Below, piece by piece: positions 16,869 through 24,203 of a stretch of 47,121 nt of DNA. Every line of letters starts with the position of its first letter. Position 1 is the stretch's first letter. The stretch is from the NCBI GenBank assembly GCA_027451405.1, contig DAIDJM010000050.1, positions 1 through 47,121 of the forward strand, in the 5' to 3' direction. The translations under genes were made by a program, and so were the position numbers. The DNA comes from Acetobacteraceae bacterium (GTDB taxonomy: Bacteria; Pseudomonadota; Alphaproteobacteria; Acetobacterales; Acetobacteraceae). A model generated the notes under the pieces. The model was not told the DNA's origin, ran no database searches, and was given only the letters and a program-made list of their open reading frames with translations.

Positions 16869-18014
16869 TTAACGCGCTGAACTCAGGGCCAGTGCCACGC
16901 TTCCGTCATAGACATGGCTGCAACCTAGCCGGCGGGCCTCGGCTGCCGCATCGCCGGCAGCGAGCCCGGCGATCGTCGCAAACCCCTCCGCCCGCAGCTT
17001 CGCTCCCACCGGCGGCGCCGTCCCGAACGGCACGTAACACCGAGGCCGCCCCGCCCGCGCCGGCGCCGCGCGCAGCACCGCATCGGCGAACAAAGTAAGT
17101 CCTGTTGCCGGCTCCCCCTCTCCCGACCCATACCGCCCGCCGCGCCCAAGCTCCTCTGGCCGCCCCGGCGCGAACACCGTGACCGCCACGCCGGTGTGAT
17201 ACCGGAACCCCCGGAACTCCACCGGATCGACGGTCAGCCGCACCTCCGGCGCCGCCGCCTCCAACAAGGCCACGATCTCCCCGAGCCGGTCCGCCACCGC
17301 CCGCGCCGGCCCCGGCAGCGCCGCCCGCCCCAGCGCCTCGAGCGCCGGCCCCGCCGGCCCGGCCGTTAGCAGCAATTCGGCCAGCAACGGCGCGAGCCCG
17401 CCCCCCAGCCGTCGCACCGCCGCCGCATCCTTCCGATCGAGCGCATGCGCCAACGCCGCCCGCGCCGCGCCCTCGAACCCGCCGGCATCCAGCAGCGAAG
17501 GGGCGAGCGTTGGCAAAGCCAGATCGAGACTGAGCTGCGAAAGCCCCAGCCCCCGCAGCGCCTCCACCCCCACCAGCATCACCTCGGCGTCCGCCGCCGC
17601 CCCATCGGCCCCGATCAGCTCGATTCCCGCCTGCGGCACCTGACGATCGGTTCCGTTCGCCCGCACCCGCACGCACTGGCCCGCATAAGCGAGCCGCAAC
17701 GGCCGCGGGCTCCCCGCCAGCCGCGACCCCGCGATCCGCGCCACTTGCGGCGTCATGTCCGCCCGCAGCACCATGCTGCGATGGGTCGCCGGATCCATCA
17801 CCCGAAACGACTGCTCGGCCACCGCCGCGCCCGACCCACGCACGAACCCATCCTCGAACTCGAGCAACGGCGGCTTCACGCGCTCATATCCATGCGCCGC
17901 GAACACGCCCATCAGCGCCTCGACCGAGGCCGCCTCGGTTTCGGCCTCAGGGGGCAGCAGATCGCGGAAACCGGTGGGCAGCAGCGCGGGGTGCGGGGGC
18001 GCGAGATCGTCCAT
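16869..18014 (-). CDS. hisZ: ATP phosphoribosyltransferase regulatory subunit HisZ
   Basis: This 381-residue class II aminoacyl-tRNA synthetase-like protein partners the short form of HisG in the first step of histidine synthesis. It keeps the synthetase fold without charging tRNA. Visible features are LPTGFRDLLPPEAE at the start, GYERVKPPLLEFED, then the motif-2-like PLRLAYAGQCVRV with a Gln/Ala-rich loop (RQVPQAGIELIGADG), and the late glycine-rich GRGGRYG. The GIELIG block is shared with HisRS. The start ATG is clear. hisG is not in this window. The HisZ-purA vicinity is common in alphaproteobacteria. Confidence 0.92.
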   Translation of the reverse strand: MDDLAPPHPALLPTGFRDLLPPEAETEAASVEALMGVFAAHGYERVKPPLLEFEDGFVRGSGAAVAEQSFRVMDPATHRSMVLRADMTPQVARIAGSRLAGSPRPLRLAYAGQCVRVRANGTDRQVPQAGIELIGADGAAADAEVMLVGVEALRGLGLSQLSLDLALPTLAPSLLDAGGFEGAARAALAHALDRKDAAAVRRLGGGLAPLLAELLLTAGPAGPALEALGRAALPGPARAVADRLGEIVALLEAAAPEVRLTVDPVEFRGFRYHTGVAVTVFAPGRPEELGRGGRYGSGEGEPATGLTLFADAVLRAAPARAGRPRCYVPFGTAPPVGAKLRAEGFATIAGLAAGDAAAEARRLGCSHVYDGSVALALSSAR

Positions 18015-18060
18015 GGCGGCGCCGTCCTAGAGCGGATTGAAGCGGGGGGGAATTGGCACA

Positions 18061-18202
18061 CCTCCGGCAGGCAGAGGAGGCTCTGCACTCCCCTTCACCC
18101 CTCCGCTGGGGCCAAAAGGCCCCAGACCCCATCAATTCGGGGTCTGGGGCCTTTTGGCCCCAGCGGGGATACAAGGGGCAGAGCCCCTTGCTCGCCGGAG
18201 GC
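18061..18202. repeat. GC-rich intergenic repeat, copy 2, with a 28-bp perfect palindrome
   Basis: The element runs from CCTCCGGC to GCCGGAGGC. Its core is a perfect inverted repeat: 18103-18130 pairs with 18139-18166 over 28 bases around the 8-base loop ATCAATTC. A smaller hairpin at the right (AAGGGGCAGAGCCCCTT) follows. The right end contributes the GGAGG Shine-Dalgarno for thiL. The very stable stem would stall or end transcription on either strand, insulating divergent hisZ and thiL. Confidence 0.85.
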
Positions 18203-18209
18203 AACACCC

Positions 18210-19136
18210 ATGAGCGGCGAATTCGAACGCATCGCCCGCTACTTCGCCCCCCTCGCTGGCGATTTCGGCCTCGGCCTCCTCGACGACGCCGCCCTCCTCA
18301 CCCCACCTCCCGGCCGCACCCTCGTGCTCACCGCCGACGCCATCGTCGCAGGCATCCATTTCCTGCCCGACGACCCGCCTGACCTGGTCGCCCGCAAACT
18401 GCTCCGCGTGAACCTCTCCGACCTCGCCGCCATGGGCGCCACGCCGCTCTGCTACCTGCTCACGGTTGCCGTCCCGCAACAAACCTCCGACGCTTGGTTC
18501 GAAGCCTTCGCCGCCGGCCTCGCCGCCGACCAGGCCGCGTTCAATCTTCAGCTTGCCGGCGGCGACACGACCTCAACCCCCGGCCCCATCACCCTTTCCG
18601 CTACCCTCATCGGCCATGTCGCGCCCGGGGCTGCGCTCCGACGCACCGGCGCGCAACCCGGCGACGATCTCTGGGTCACCGGCACCATCGGCGACGCCGC
18701 CCTCGGCCTCGCCGCGGCGGAGGGACGCGCCCCCGATCCCGACGGAAGGCTGCGCGCCCGCTACCGCCTCCCCGAACCCCGCCTCGGGCTCCGGCTGCCC
18801 GGCATCGCCCACGCCGCCATGGATGTCTCGGACGGCCTCGCCCAGGATGCTGGCCATCTGGCCCGCGCCGCCGGCCTGCGCGTCACGATCGACGCCGACA
18901 CCGTGCCGCGCACGCGCCCCGATCCCGCCGAGCTCGCGCTCTGCCTCACCGGCGGCGACGATTACGAACTGCTCCTCGCCGTCCCGCCCGCGCGCGAAGC
19001 CGCCTTGCGCGCCGCCTGCGGTTCCCTGCCCGTCACGAAAATCGGCCGTTTCGACCCCGGCTCGCCCGGCGTCCACGTGCTCGATGCCGAGGGCCGCGAA
19101 TTCGCGCTGCCCCGACTCGGCTGGACGCATTTCTGA
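18210..19136 (+). CDS. thiL: Thiamine-monophosphate kinase
   Basis: ThiL phosphorylates thiamine monophosphate to the active cofactor thiamine diphosphate with ATP. The 308-residue protein shows the family's blocks: EFERIARYFAPL, GLGLLDDAALL (Mg-binding Asp), LTADAIVAGIHF, LRVNLSDLAAMGATP, GGDTTSTPGPITLSATLIG, AMDVSDGLAQDAGHLA and LTGGDDYELLLAVP. All metal- and ATP-binding acidic residues are present. The ATG at 18210 has GGAGG eight bases before it, and this GGAGG is the terminal sequence of intergenic repeat copy 2. Many relatives have thiL beside ribH and nusB; here it stands alone before a GNAT gene 46 bp away. Confidence 0.95.
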   Translation: MSGEFERIARYFAPLAGDFGLGLLDDAALLTPPPGRTLVLTADAIVAGIHFLPDDPPDLVARKLLRVNLSDLAAMGATPLCYLLTVAVPQQTSDAWFEAFAAGLAADQAAFNLQLAGGDTTSTPGPITLSATLIGHVAPGAALRRTGAQPGDDLWVTGTIGDAALGLAAAEGRAPDPDGRLRARYRLPEPRLGLRLPGIAHAAMDVSDGLAQDAGHLARAAGLRVTIDADTVPRTRPDPAELALCLTGGDDYELLLAVPPAREAALRAACGSLPVTKIGRFDPGSPGVHVLDAEGREFALPRLGWTHF

Positions 19137-19182
19137 CCCGCGCCCGTTGCGCCGCCATTCCCCGCGGCGCATCTAGCCGCGC

Positions 19183-19767
19183 ATGCAGATCGAAGCCTTC
19201 CGCGGCGACCGCATCGCCGCCATCGCGCCCGCGGTCGCGCGTCTGCGCGTCACCGTATTCCGCGATTTTCCCTATCTTTATGACGGCACGCAGGAATACG
19301 AGGAACAATACCTCGCCACCTATGCGAGAAGCCCGAGTGCCGCGATCTTCGTCGCGTTCGACGGCGAGGACGCGGTCGGCGCCAGCACCTGCCTGCGCAT
19401 GACCGAAGAGACCGAGAATATCCGCGCGCCGGTCGCCGCCGCCGGCTGGAACCCTGACACGCTCTGCTATTTCGGTGAATCCGTGCTGCTGTCGCGCTAT
19501 CGCGGCCAGGGCGTCGGCGTGCGCTTCTTTGAATTGCGCGAGGCCCACGCGCGCACGCTCGGCTGCACCCAATCCGCCTTTTGCGCCGTGCAGCGCCCGG
19601 CGAACCACCCGGCCCGCCCACAAAACTATCAGCCGCTCAACGAATTCTGGCGCCGGCGCGGCTACATCGAATATCCGAGCGTCGCCTGCAAAATCGCCTG
19701 GAAGGAAGTCGGCCAGTCCGAGGAAACCCCGAAACGCCTGGTCTTCTGGCGCAAGAACCTCGCATGA
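19183..19767 (+). CDS. GNAT-family N-acetyltransferase
   Basis: This 194-residue acyltransferase has an acetyl-CoA-binding loop of the R/QxxGxG type in LSRYRGQGVGVRFFELRE (about 105-125). The preceding strand is LCYFGESVLL, and the C-terminal fold includes ACKIAWKEV. No signal peptide or membrane segment is seen. No good Shine-Dalgarno precedes the ATG (the upstream bases are GCATCTAGCCGCGC), so the start is by length. It overlaps the following carbon-nitrogen hydrolase gene by 4 bp (ATGA). GNAT plus nitrilase-superfamily pairs occur widely, as separate genes or fusions, but the substrate here is unknown. Confidence 0.88.
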   Translation: MQIEAFRGDRIAAIAPAVARLRVTVFRDFPYLYDGTQEYEEQYLATYARSPSAAIFVAFDGEDAVGASTCLRMTEETENIRAPVAAAGWNPDTLCYFGESVLLSRYRGQGVGVRFFELREAHARTLGCTQSAFCAVQRPANHPARPQNYQPLNEFWRRRGYIEYPSVACKIAWKEVGQSEETPKRLVFWRKNLA

Positions 19768-20666
19768 GGACGCTCCGCATCGCAACCGCCGCCTACCCGG
19801 TCACGGCGCCCAGAACCTACGCGGCCTGGGAGGCAAAGCTCGACGCCTTCCTCACGCAAGGCTTACGCGGAAACCCCGATCTACTGCTGCTGCCCGAATA
19901 TGCCTGCATGGAGCTGGCCGCTTCCTTCCCGGGCGCCGGCGATCCTGCGCTCGAGCTGCAGCACGTCGCGGCCCGCGCCGACGATATCCTCGCGACATTC
20001 CGCCGTGCGGCCATACAGCACCGCGTCTGGCTCGCCCCCGGATCGATCCCCCGCCACGAGGGCGGCCGCGTGCGCAACCTGGCCCCGCTGATCGCACCCG
20101 ACGGACGCGTGGCGCTCCAGGAAAAGCACATCATGACCCGTTTCGAGAGCGAAAGCTGGGGCGTCGCGAGCGGCGCCGACCCGCGGGCTTTCGAGACCCC
20201 GTTCGGACCGCTGGGGCTGGCCGTCTGTTACGATTCCGAATTCCCCGATCTGGTCCGCGCCCAGGCGGAAGCCGGCGCGTGGCTTACGCTCGTGCCGAGC
20301 TGCACCGACACCGCGCACGGACACAACCGGGTGCGCATCGCCTGCCGCGCCCGCGCGCTCGAAACGCAATCCTTCGTCGCCCTCGCAGCCACCGTGGGCG
20401 ATGCGCCCCAACTCGCCACGCTGGACTGCAATATCGGGCGCGCCGCCATCTATGGGCCGGTGGATCGCGGGTTCCCCGATGATGGAATCATCGCCGAGAC
20501 GCGTTTGAACGAGCCCGGCTGGATCCACGCCGATCTCGATCGGGCCGCGCTGGACGCGGTGCGCGAAGGCGGCGCCGTGCGCAACTGGCAGGATCGCCCG
20601 CATGTCCGGCCGCATTGCACCGTGGACGAGACACTGGCCGCACGGCCCCAAACCCCAGCCGCTTAA
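19764..20666 (+). CDS. Carbon-nitrogen hydrolase (nitrilase/omega-amidase superfamily)
   Basis: This 300-residue amidohydrolase has the complete Glu-Lys-Cys triad: Glu45 in LLLPEYACME, Lys121 in ALQEKHIMTRF, and Cys155 in GLAVCYDSEFPDL. A further conserved block is RIACRARALETQSFVALAA. Such enzymes cleave amides or nitriles, and the CYDSEFP variant is typical of the predicted amidohydrolase branch that pairs with GNAT acetyltransferases. Translation is coupled to the GNAT gene (ATGA overlap), so the pair probably acts on one metabolite, adding and removing acyl or amide groups. A cytoplasmic location is expected because no signal peptide is seen. Confidence 0.9.
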   Translation: MRTLRIATAAYPVTAPRTYAAWEAKLDAFLTQGLRGNPDLLLLPEYACMELAASFPGAGDPALELQHVAARADDILATFRRAAIQHRVWLAPGSIPRHEGGRVRNLAPLIAPDGRVALQEKHIMTRFESESWGVASGADPRAFETPFGPLGLAVCYDSEFPDLVRAQAEAGAWLTLVPSCTDTAHGHNRVRIACRARALETQSFVALAATVGDAPQLATLDCNIGRAAIYGPVDRGFPDDGIIAETRLNEPGWIHADLDRAALDAVREGGAVRNWQDRPHVRPHCTVDETLAARPQTPAA

Positions 20667-20689
20667 AAAGTTGCCGCAACCCAAAACCC

Positions 20690-20744
20690 ATGGGGTCTGG
20701 GGCCTTCCCGCGGGTTCCGGGCAGAGCCCGGGGCCGCCGGAGGC
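20690..20744. repeat. Partial GC-rich intergenic repeat, copy 3
   Basis: A 55-bp right half of the repeat: TGGGGTCTGGGGCCTT, then CCGGGCAGAGCCCGG (a perfect hairpin with loop CAGAG region), ending in CCGCCGGAGGC. It lies between the convergent amidohydrolase and dgt genes, where its stem can end transcription from either side. Confidence 0.75.
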
Positions 20745-20776
20745 ACGCTCCAACCAGGCGCCCACCGCGCCGACCC

Positions 20777-21922
20777 TCACCCGTGTGTTCCTACATCGGT
20801 CAAACGCCGATGCTCCTCGATCGCGAACCGGTCCGTCATCCCGGCGATGTAATCGCACACTACCGAGGCCGCCTGCGCCGGCTGACCCTCGCCCGCCCGC
20901 GCCCGCCAGCCCTCGGGCAGCATCGCCGGATCGTCGTGAAGAAGGCGGAACAATTCTTCCGTCATCCGCCGCGCCTTGCTGGTCATCCGGTTCACGCGCC
21001 AATGCCGGTACATCCGCTCGCGCAGAAACGCCTTGATCGCCTCGTTCGCCTCGTCCATTGCCGGCGAGAATCCGATCACCGGCTTGCGCGCGCGGCGGAT
21101 CGCCGCCGCACTCTCCGGATCGAGCTTGGCCAGCCGCCGCCGCGACTCCTCCACCACATCCTCGACCAGCGCGTTGATCACCCGCCGGATCGTCTCGTGC
21201 CGCAGCCGCGGCGGCGGCACATCGAGCCCCGCGCGCCGCGCCTCCGCCAGCGCCTCCCGCACGACCGGCAGATGCGCGACCTCGTCGGGGCCGAACAATC
21301 CCGCGCGCATCCCGTCATCGAGATCGTGACTGTGATAGGCAATATCGTCGGACAGCGCGGCGACCTGCGCTTCCGCGCCGGGATGGGTGCCGAGCTCGAG
21401 ATCGTGGAGCTTGTTGTAGGCTTCCACGTAGGCCGGCGGCCGACTCAGCGGCCCGTTGTGCTTGACGAGCCCCTCCAGCGTTTCCCAGCTCAAATTCAGC
21501 CCGTCGAAAGCCGCGTAGCGCGTCTCGAGCCGGGTAACGATTTTCAGCGTCTGCGCGTTGTGGTTGAAGCCGCCATACGGTTTCATGCGCGCATTGAGCG
21601 CATCCTCGCCAGCATGCCCGAATGGCGGATGGCCGAGATCGTGCGCCAGCGCCAGCGCTTCCGCGAGGTCCTCGTCGAGCCCGAGTTCCCGCGCGATCGC
21701 CCGCGCGATCTGCGCCACCTCCAGACTGTGCGTCAGCCGCGTCCGGTAGAAATCGCCCACATGGGTGACGAAGACCTGAGTCTTGTATTGTAGCTTGCGG
21801 AAGGCGGAGCAGTGGATGATGCGGTCCCGGTCCCGAGCCCATGGGCTGCGAGTCGGGGCCTCCGGCTCCGGATGCAGCCGCCCGCGAGAGGCCGCGGCAC
21901 TCACCGCATAGCGCGCGGTCAC
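20777..21922 (-). CDS. dgt: Deoxyguanosinetriphosphate triphosphohydrolase-like protein (HD domain)
   Basis: This 381-residue HD-superfamily dNTPase removes the triphosphate from dGTP or other dNTPs and so helps set nucleotide pools. The metal ligands are visible: His65 in RTRLTHSLEVAQIA, His94-Asp95 in LALAHDLGHPPFGH, and a later Asp in DDIAYHSHDLDDGM. The N-terminal RDRDRIIHCSAFRKLQYKTQ block is diagnostic of the Dgt type-2 group. The length fits that group (about 380-400), shorter than E. coli Dgt. It is divergent from erpA by 95 bp, a pairing seen in many alphaproteobacteria. Confidence 0.94.
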   Translation of the reverse strand: MTARYAVSAAASRGRLHPEPEAPTRSPWARDRDRIIHCSAFRKLQYKTQVFVTHVGDFYRTRLTHSLEVAQIARAIARELGLDEDLAEALALAHDLGHPPFGHAGEDALNARMKPYGGFNHNAQTLKIVTRLETRYAAFDGLNLSWETLEGLVKHNGPLSRPPAYVEAYNKLHDLELGTHPGAEAQVAALSDDIAYHSHDLDDGMRAGLFGPDEVAHLPVVREALAEARRAGLDVPPPRLRHETIRRVINALVEDVVEESRRRLAKLDPESAAAIRRARKPVIGFSPAMDEANEAIKAFLRERMYRHWRVNRMTSKARRMTEELFRLLHDDPAMLPEGWRARAGEGQPAQAASVVCDYIAGMTDRFAIEEHRRLTDVGTHG

Positions 21923-22017
21923 GTTTGGGGCTCGCTGATGTCGGCCAAGGCTCTGCCGGCTTACAGGCTGCCGCGTCGGCCTTCAATCTCGCGGGTCGAT
22001 CGCCTACGTTCCCGCCT

Positions 22018-22347
22018 ATGAGCCAGTTCGCCGTCTCCGACCGGGCCGCGGCCCGGATCGCCGAAATCGTCGCCGCCGAGGGCGGACCGGCGGCGCTTCG
22101 CGTGGCGGTGCTCGCCGGCGGCTGCAGCGGCTTCCAATATTCGTTCGCACTCGACCGCGAGCCGCAGCCCGAGGATCTCGTGATCGAGCATGCCGGCGCC
22201 CGCGTTCTGGTCGATCCGGCCAGCCTCGATCTGCTCGCCGGCGCCGAGCTCGACTACCGGGACGAGCTGATGGGCAGCTATTTCGCCGTGCGCAACCCGA
22301 ACGCCACCGGCGCCTGCGGCTGCGGCACCAGCTTCTCGGTCGACTGA
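22018..22347 (+). CDS. erpA: Iron-sulfur cluster insertion protein ErpA-like (A-type carrier)
   Basis: This 109-residue A-type carrier passes Fe-S clusters to apo-enzymes. The three ligand cysteines are in place: one in AGGCSGFQYSF and two in the C-terminal CGCGTSFSVD. NPNATGACGCG matches ErpA more than IscA. The ATG at 22018 follows a GC- and pyrimidine-rich stretch with no Shine-Dalgarno, so the mRNA may be leaderless or nearly so. It is divergent from dgt and 18 bp before xthA, probably on one transcript with it. Confidence 0.92.
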   Translation: MSQFAVSDRAAARIAEIVAAEGGPAALRVAVLAGGCSGFQYSFALDREPQPEDLVIEHAGARVLVDPASLDLLAGAELDYRDELMGSYFAVRNPNATGACGCGTSFSVD

Positions 22348-22365
22348 GCCAGCTCCACGCGCCCG

Positions 22366-23133
22366 ATGCGGATCGCCACCTGGAACGTCAACGGCGTTCG
22401 CGCGCGCGAGAAGACGATCTGCGCCTGGCTCGAGCGTGAGAAACCCGATCTTCTGTTGCTGCAGGAGATCAAATGCGAGGCGACGGCCTTCCCGCCCTGC
22501 TTCGCCGCCATGGGCTACGAGGCGGCCATCGTCGGCCAGAAAGGGTTCAACGGCGTCGCCACGCTCGCCCGGCAGCCCCTCACCGTCACCGCGCAGCGCC
22601 TGCCCGCCCTGCCGGAAACCGACGCGCAGGCGCGCTATGTCGAAATCGCCTGGCAGGAGCTGCGCGTCGGCAATCTCTATCTGCCGAACGGCAATTCCGG
22701 CGGCGAAACCGGCTACGAATACAAATTGCTCTGGATGGACGCGCTGCGCGCCCATGCCGAGGCCCTGCTGGCCGACGAGGTCAAGCTCATCCTCGCCGGC
22801 GACTACAATGTCTGCCCCGAGGACGTGGATTTCGCCCCCGGCGTGCTCGGCCCTGACGACGCGCTGCTTCGCCCCGAGACCCGCGCGCGTTATTGGTCTC
22901 TGCTCTGGGCGGGTTTCACCGACGCGGTCCGCGCTCTCAAGCCGCGTGGCCCGGTCTACACTTTCTGGGACTACCAGGCCGGCTGCTGGCAGAAGGACAA
23001 AGGGCTACGCATCGATCACGCGCTGCTCGCCCCCGCGGTCGCTGAGCGTCTGGTGGCGGCCGAGCCGGACCGTCAGGAACGCGACCGCGATTCACCCTCG
23101 GACCACGTCCCGGTCATTCTCGAACTTGCCTAG
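22366..23133 (+). CDS. xthA: Exodeoxyribonuclease III
   Basis: This is a 255-residue Mg-dependent AP endonuclease/3'-5' exonuclease for base-excision repair. Catalytic blocks are complete: WNVNGVRAR at the start, LLLQEIKCE with the metal-binding Glu, NLYLPNGN, LILAGDYNVCPEDVD, RIDHALLA and the final SDHVPVILEL. The length is usual for XthA. It closely follows erpA on the same strand and ends in front of intergenic repeat copy 4. Confidence 0.95.
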   Translation: MRIATWNVNGVRAREKTICAWLEREKPDLLLLQEIKCEATAFPPCFAAMGYEAAIVGQKGFNGVATLARQPLTVTAQRLPALPETDAQARYVEIAWQELRVGNLYLPNGNSGGETGYEYKLLWMDALRAHAEALLADEVKLILAGDYNVCPEDVDFAPGVLGPDDALLRPETRARYWSLLWAGFTDAVRALKPRGPVYTFWDYQAGCWQKDKGLRIDHALLAPAVAERLVAAEPDRQERDRDSPSDHVPVILELA

Positions 23134-23153
23134 CGCCAGGACGGATCACGGTT

Positions 23154-23318
23154 GCCTCCGGCGGGCAGAGGCTTCGCCTCTGCACTCCACCGGGGCCGAA
23201 AAGCCCCAAACCCCGTTACTTGGGGCAGTCATTCAGCAAGCACGAGCCATTTAAAGTCATGGGGCCTGGGGCCTTTCGGCCCTAGCGGGTCCCGGGCAGA
23301 GCCCGGGCCGCCGGAGGC
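23154..23318. repeat. Full-length GC-rich intergenic repeat, copy 4
   Basis: This 165-bp copy has both terminal arms, GCCTCCGGCGG at the left and CCGCCGGAGGC at the right, perfect inverted repeats of each other. Internal hairpins are GCAGAGGC-TTC-GCCTCTGC, GGGGCCGAAAAGCCCC, GGGGCCTTTCGGCCC and CCGGGCAGAGCCCGG. It separates convergent xthA and the Gly/Ser/His-rich gene. The two-armed form defines the repeat's probable full extent. Confidence 0.85.
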
Positions 23319-23323
23319 ACGCC

Positions 23324-23728
23324 TCAGCGCTTTTCGCTCCTCTGATCCGACGCAGTGTGCGTGTGGTGGTGGATATTGCCGTCCTTGTCGCGATATTCGC
23401 GCGACTTGAGATCGCTGCTCTCTTCCGACCCGCCGCTCCGGGCTCCCGATGACCCGCTGCCATGACTGGCGCCTGAGGCATGGCTGCCACCGCCCGTGTG
23501 GCTCCCACCCGACGCGTGACTGCCCGACCCCTGCGAACCGCCCGAATGCCGCGTTTCGGCGCCCGAGTGCCCCCCCGTCTCGGCCCGCTCCCGGCTGCCT
23601 TCGGTGGTGCCCTTCGTACGCCCAGCCTCCCGGTTCTCCTTGAGGCGGCCGTCATGCTCCGGGTCCTTCACGCTTCCCTGATGCGAGCCCTGATGCGAGC
23701 CGCCCGAGCCGCTGTGCTGCGTGGCCAT
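23324..23728 (-). CDS. Gly/Ser/His-rich hydrophilic low-complexity protein
   Basis: This 134-residue protein starts at an ATG (ATQHSGSGG) preceded by GAGAGGA at a good distance. It has no signal peptide, membrane segment or hydrophobic core. The composition is dominated by Gly, Ser and His with many charged residues. Repeated units are SHQGSHQGS at the start and SHASGGSHTGGGSHASGASH in the middle. The C-terminal part DLKSREYRDKDGNIHHHTHT is the most protein-like. The middle KDPEHDGRLKENREAGRTKG is hydrophilic, like bacterial hydrophilin or KGG-type stress proteins, but I recognise no family. A desiccation or stress role is a guess from composition only. Confidence 0.65.
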   Translation of the reverse strand: MATQHSGSGGSHQGSHQGSVKDPEHDGRLKENREAGRTKGTTEGSRERAETGGHSGAETRHSGGSQGSGSHASGGSHTGGGSHASGASHGSGSSGARSGGSEESSDLKSREYRDKDGNIHHHTHTASDQRSEKR

Positions 23729-23932
23729 GATGTTCGTCCTCTCGTGTGCTTTCAAAGACTTGGACCGCCGCTCCGCATCTCGCGACCGCGGCGGAGTTTG
23801 GAGCGAACACGCGGCCGGCACCGGGGTTCGGACCCGGTAAATACGCTCACACGCATGGGATGGCGCCGATTTGACCCCGCTCCACTGGCCTGCCTACAAG
23901 GCTCGCGCAAACGCCGTGTTGCAAACCTCGAC

Positions 23933-24025
23933 GGAGGGGTGGCCGAGTGGCTGAAGGCGGCGGTTTGCTAAACCGTTATACGGGGTCAACCCGTATCGTG
24001 GGTTCGAATCCCATCCCCTCCGCCA
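23933..24025 (+). tRNA. tRNA-Ser (anticodon GCU)
   Basis: A class II tRNA of 93 nt. The acceptor stem GGAGGGG pairs with CCCCTCC, followed by discriminator G and an encoded CCA. The D arm starts GCCGAGTGGC with GAAGGC, and the anticodon loop TTGCTAA sits in the stem CGGTT/AACCG and reads AGC/AGU serine codons. A long variable arm (ATACGGGTCAACCCGTAT) and the T loop GTTCGAATC are all present. The last 14 bases are duplicated at 29206-29219 and serve as the integration site of the following element, which leaves the tRNA intact. Confidence 0.97.
24012..24025 (+). other. attL core: 3' end of tRNA-Ser
   Basis: CATCCCCTCCGCCA is the end of the tRNA acceptor arm with CCA. The identical 14 bases at 29206-29219 mark attR. 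Use of a tRNA 3' end is typical for P4-type integrases. Confidence 0.85.
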
Positions 24026-24030
24026 ACCAT

Positions 24031-24073
24031 AGGGCTCTAGGTGTTCCAGAACACCTCAGAGCCCTTTCTTTTT
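24031..24073 (+). terminator. Intrinsic terminator after tRNA-Ser
   Basis: AGGGCTCT-A-GGTGTTC pairs with GAACACC-TC-AGAGCCCT with a minimal loop and is followed by TTCTTTTT. The stem begins six bases after the CCA. It lies inside the integrated element, so the element brings its own terminator and may restore proper ending of the tRNA transcript. Confidence 0.85.
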
Positions 24074-24137
24074 CAAGGGCTTAGCCCGCCCCTTGGGTGT
24101 CATAGCGTTCCTGGACATTCCCCTATTACGCGTGCCA

Positions 24138-24163
24138 AAGTGTGGGCCGGGATGTGGGCCGGG
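24138..24163 (+). repeat. Left arm-type repeat pair (TGTGGGCC boxes)
   Basis: AAGTGTGGGCCGGG and ATGTGGGCCGGG form a pair 12 bp apart. The whole 26-bp block recurs at 29122-29147 with one difference (G to A at the twelfth base). An inverted box is at 24181-24188, and three more lie inside the integrase gene (24373-24380 and 24391-24398 inverted, 24757-24764 direct). These are likely arm-type sites bound by the integrase N-terminal domain. Confidence 0.7.
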
Positions 24164-24203
24164 TTTCCGGCTGATTTTCCGGCCCACATTTGGGGGGTTT
24201 GCC

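Noticed and set aside
18029-18046. TAGAGCGGATTGAAGCGG, resembling an IS630/MITE terminus
   Set aside because: Only one arm is present; no matching inverted arm was found in the neighbouring few hundred bases.
23728-23930. General-stress sigma promoter before the Gly/Ser/His-rich gene
   Set aside because: No GGAAC-N16/17-GTT arrangement was found on the minus strand in this gap.
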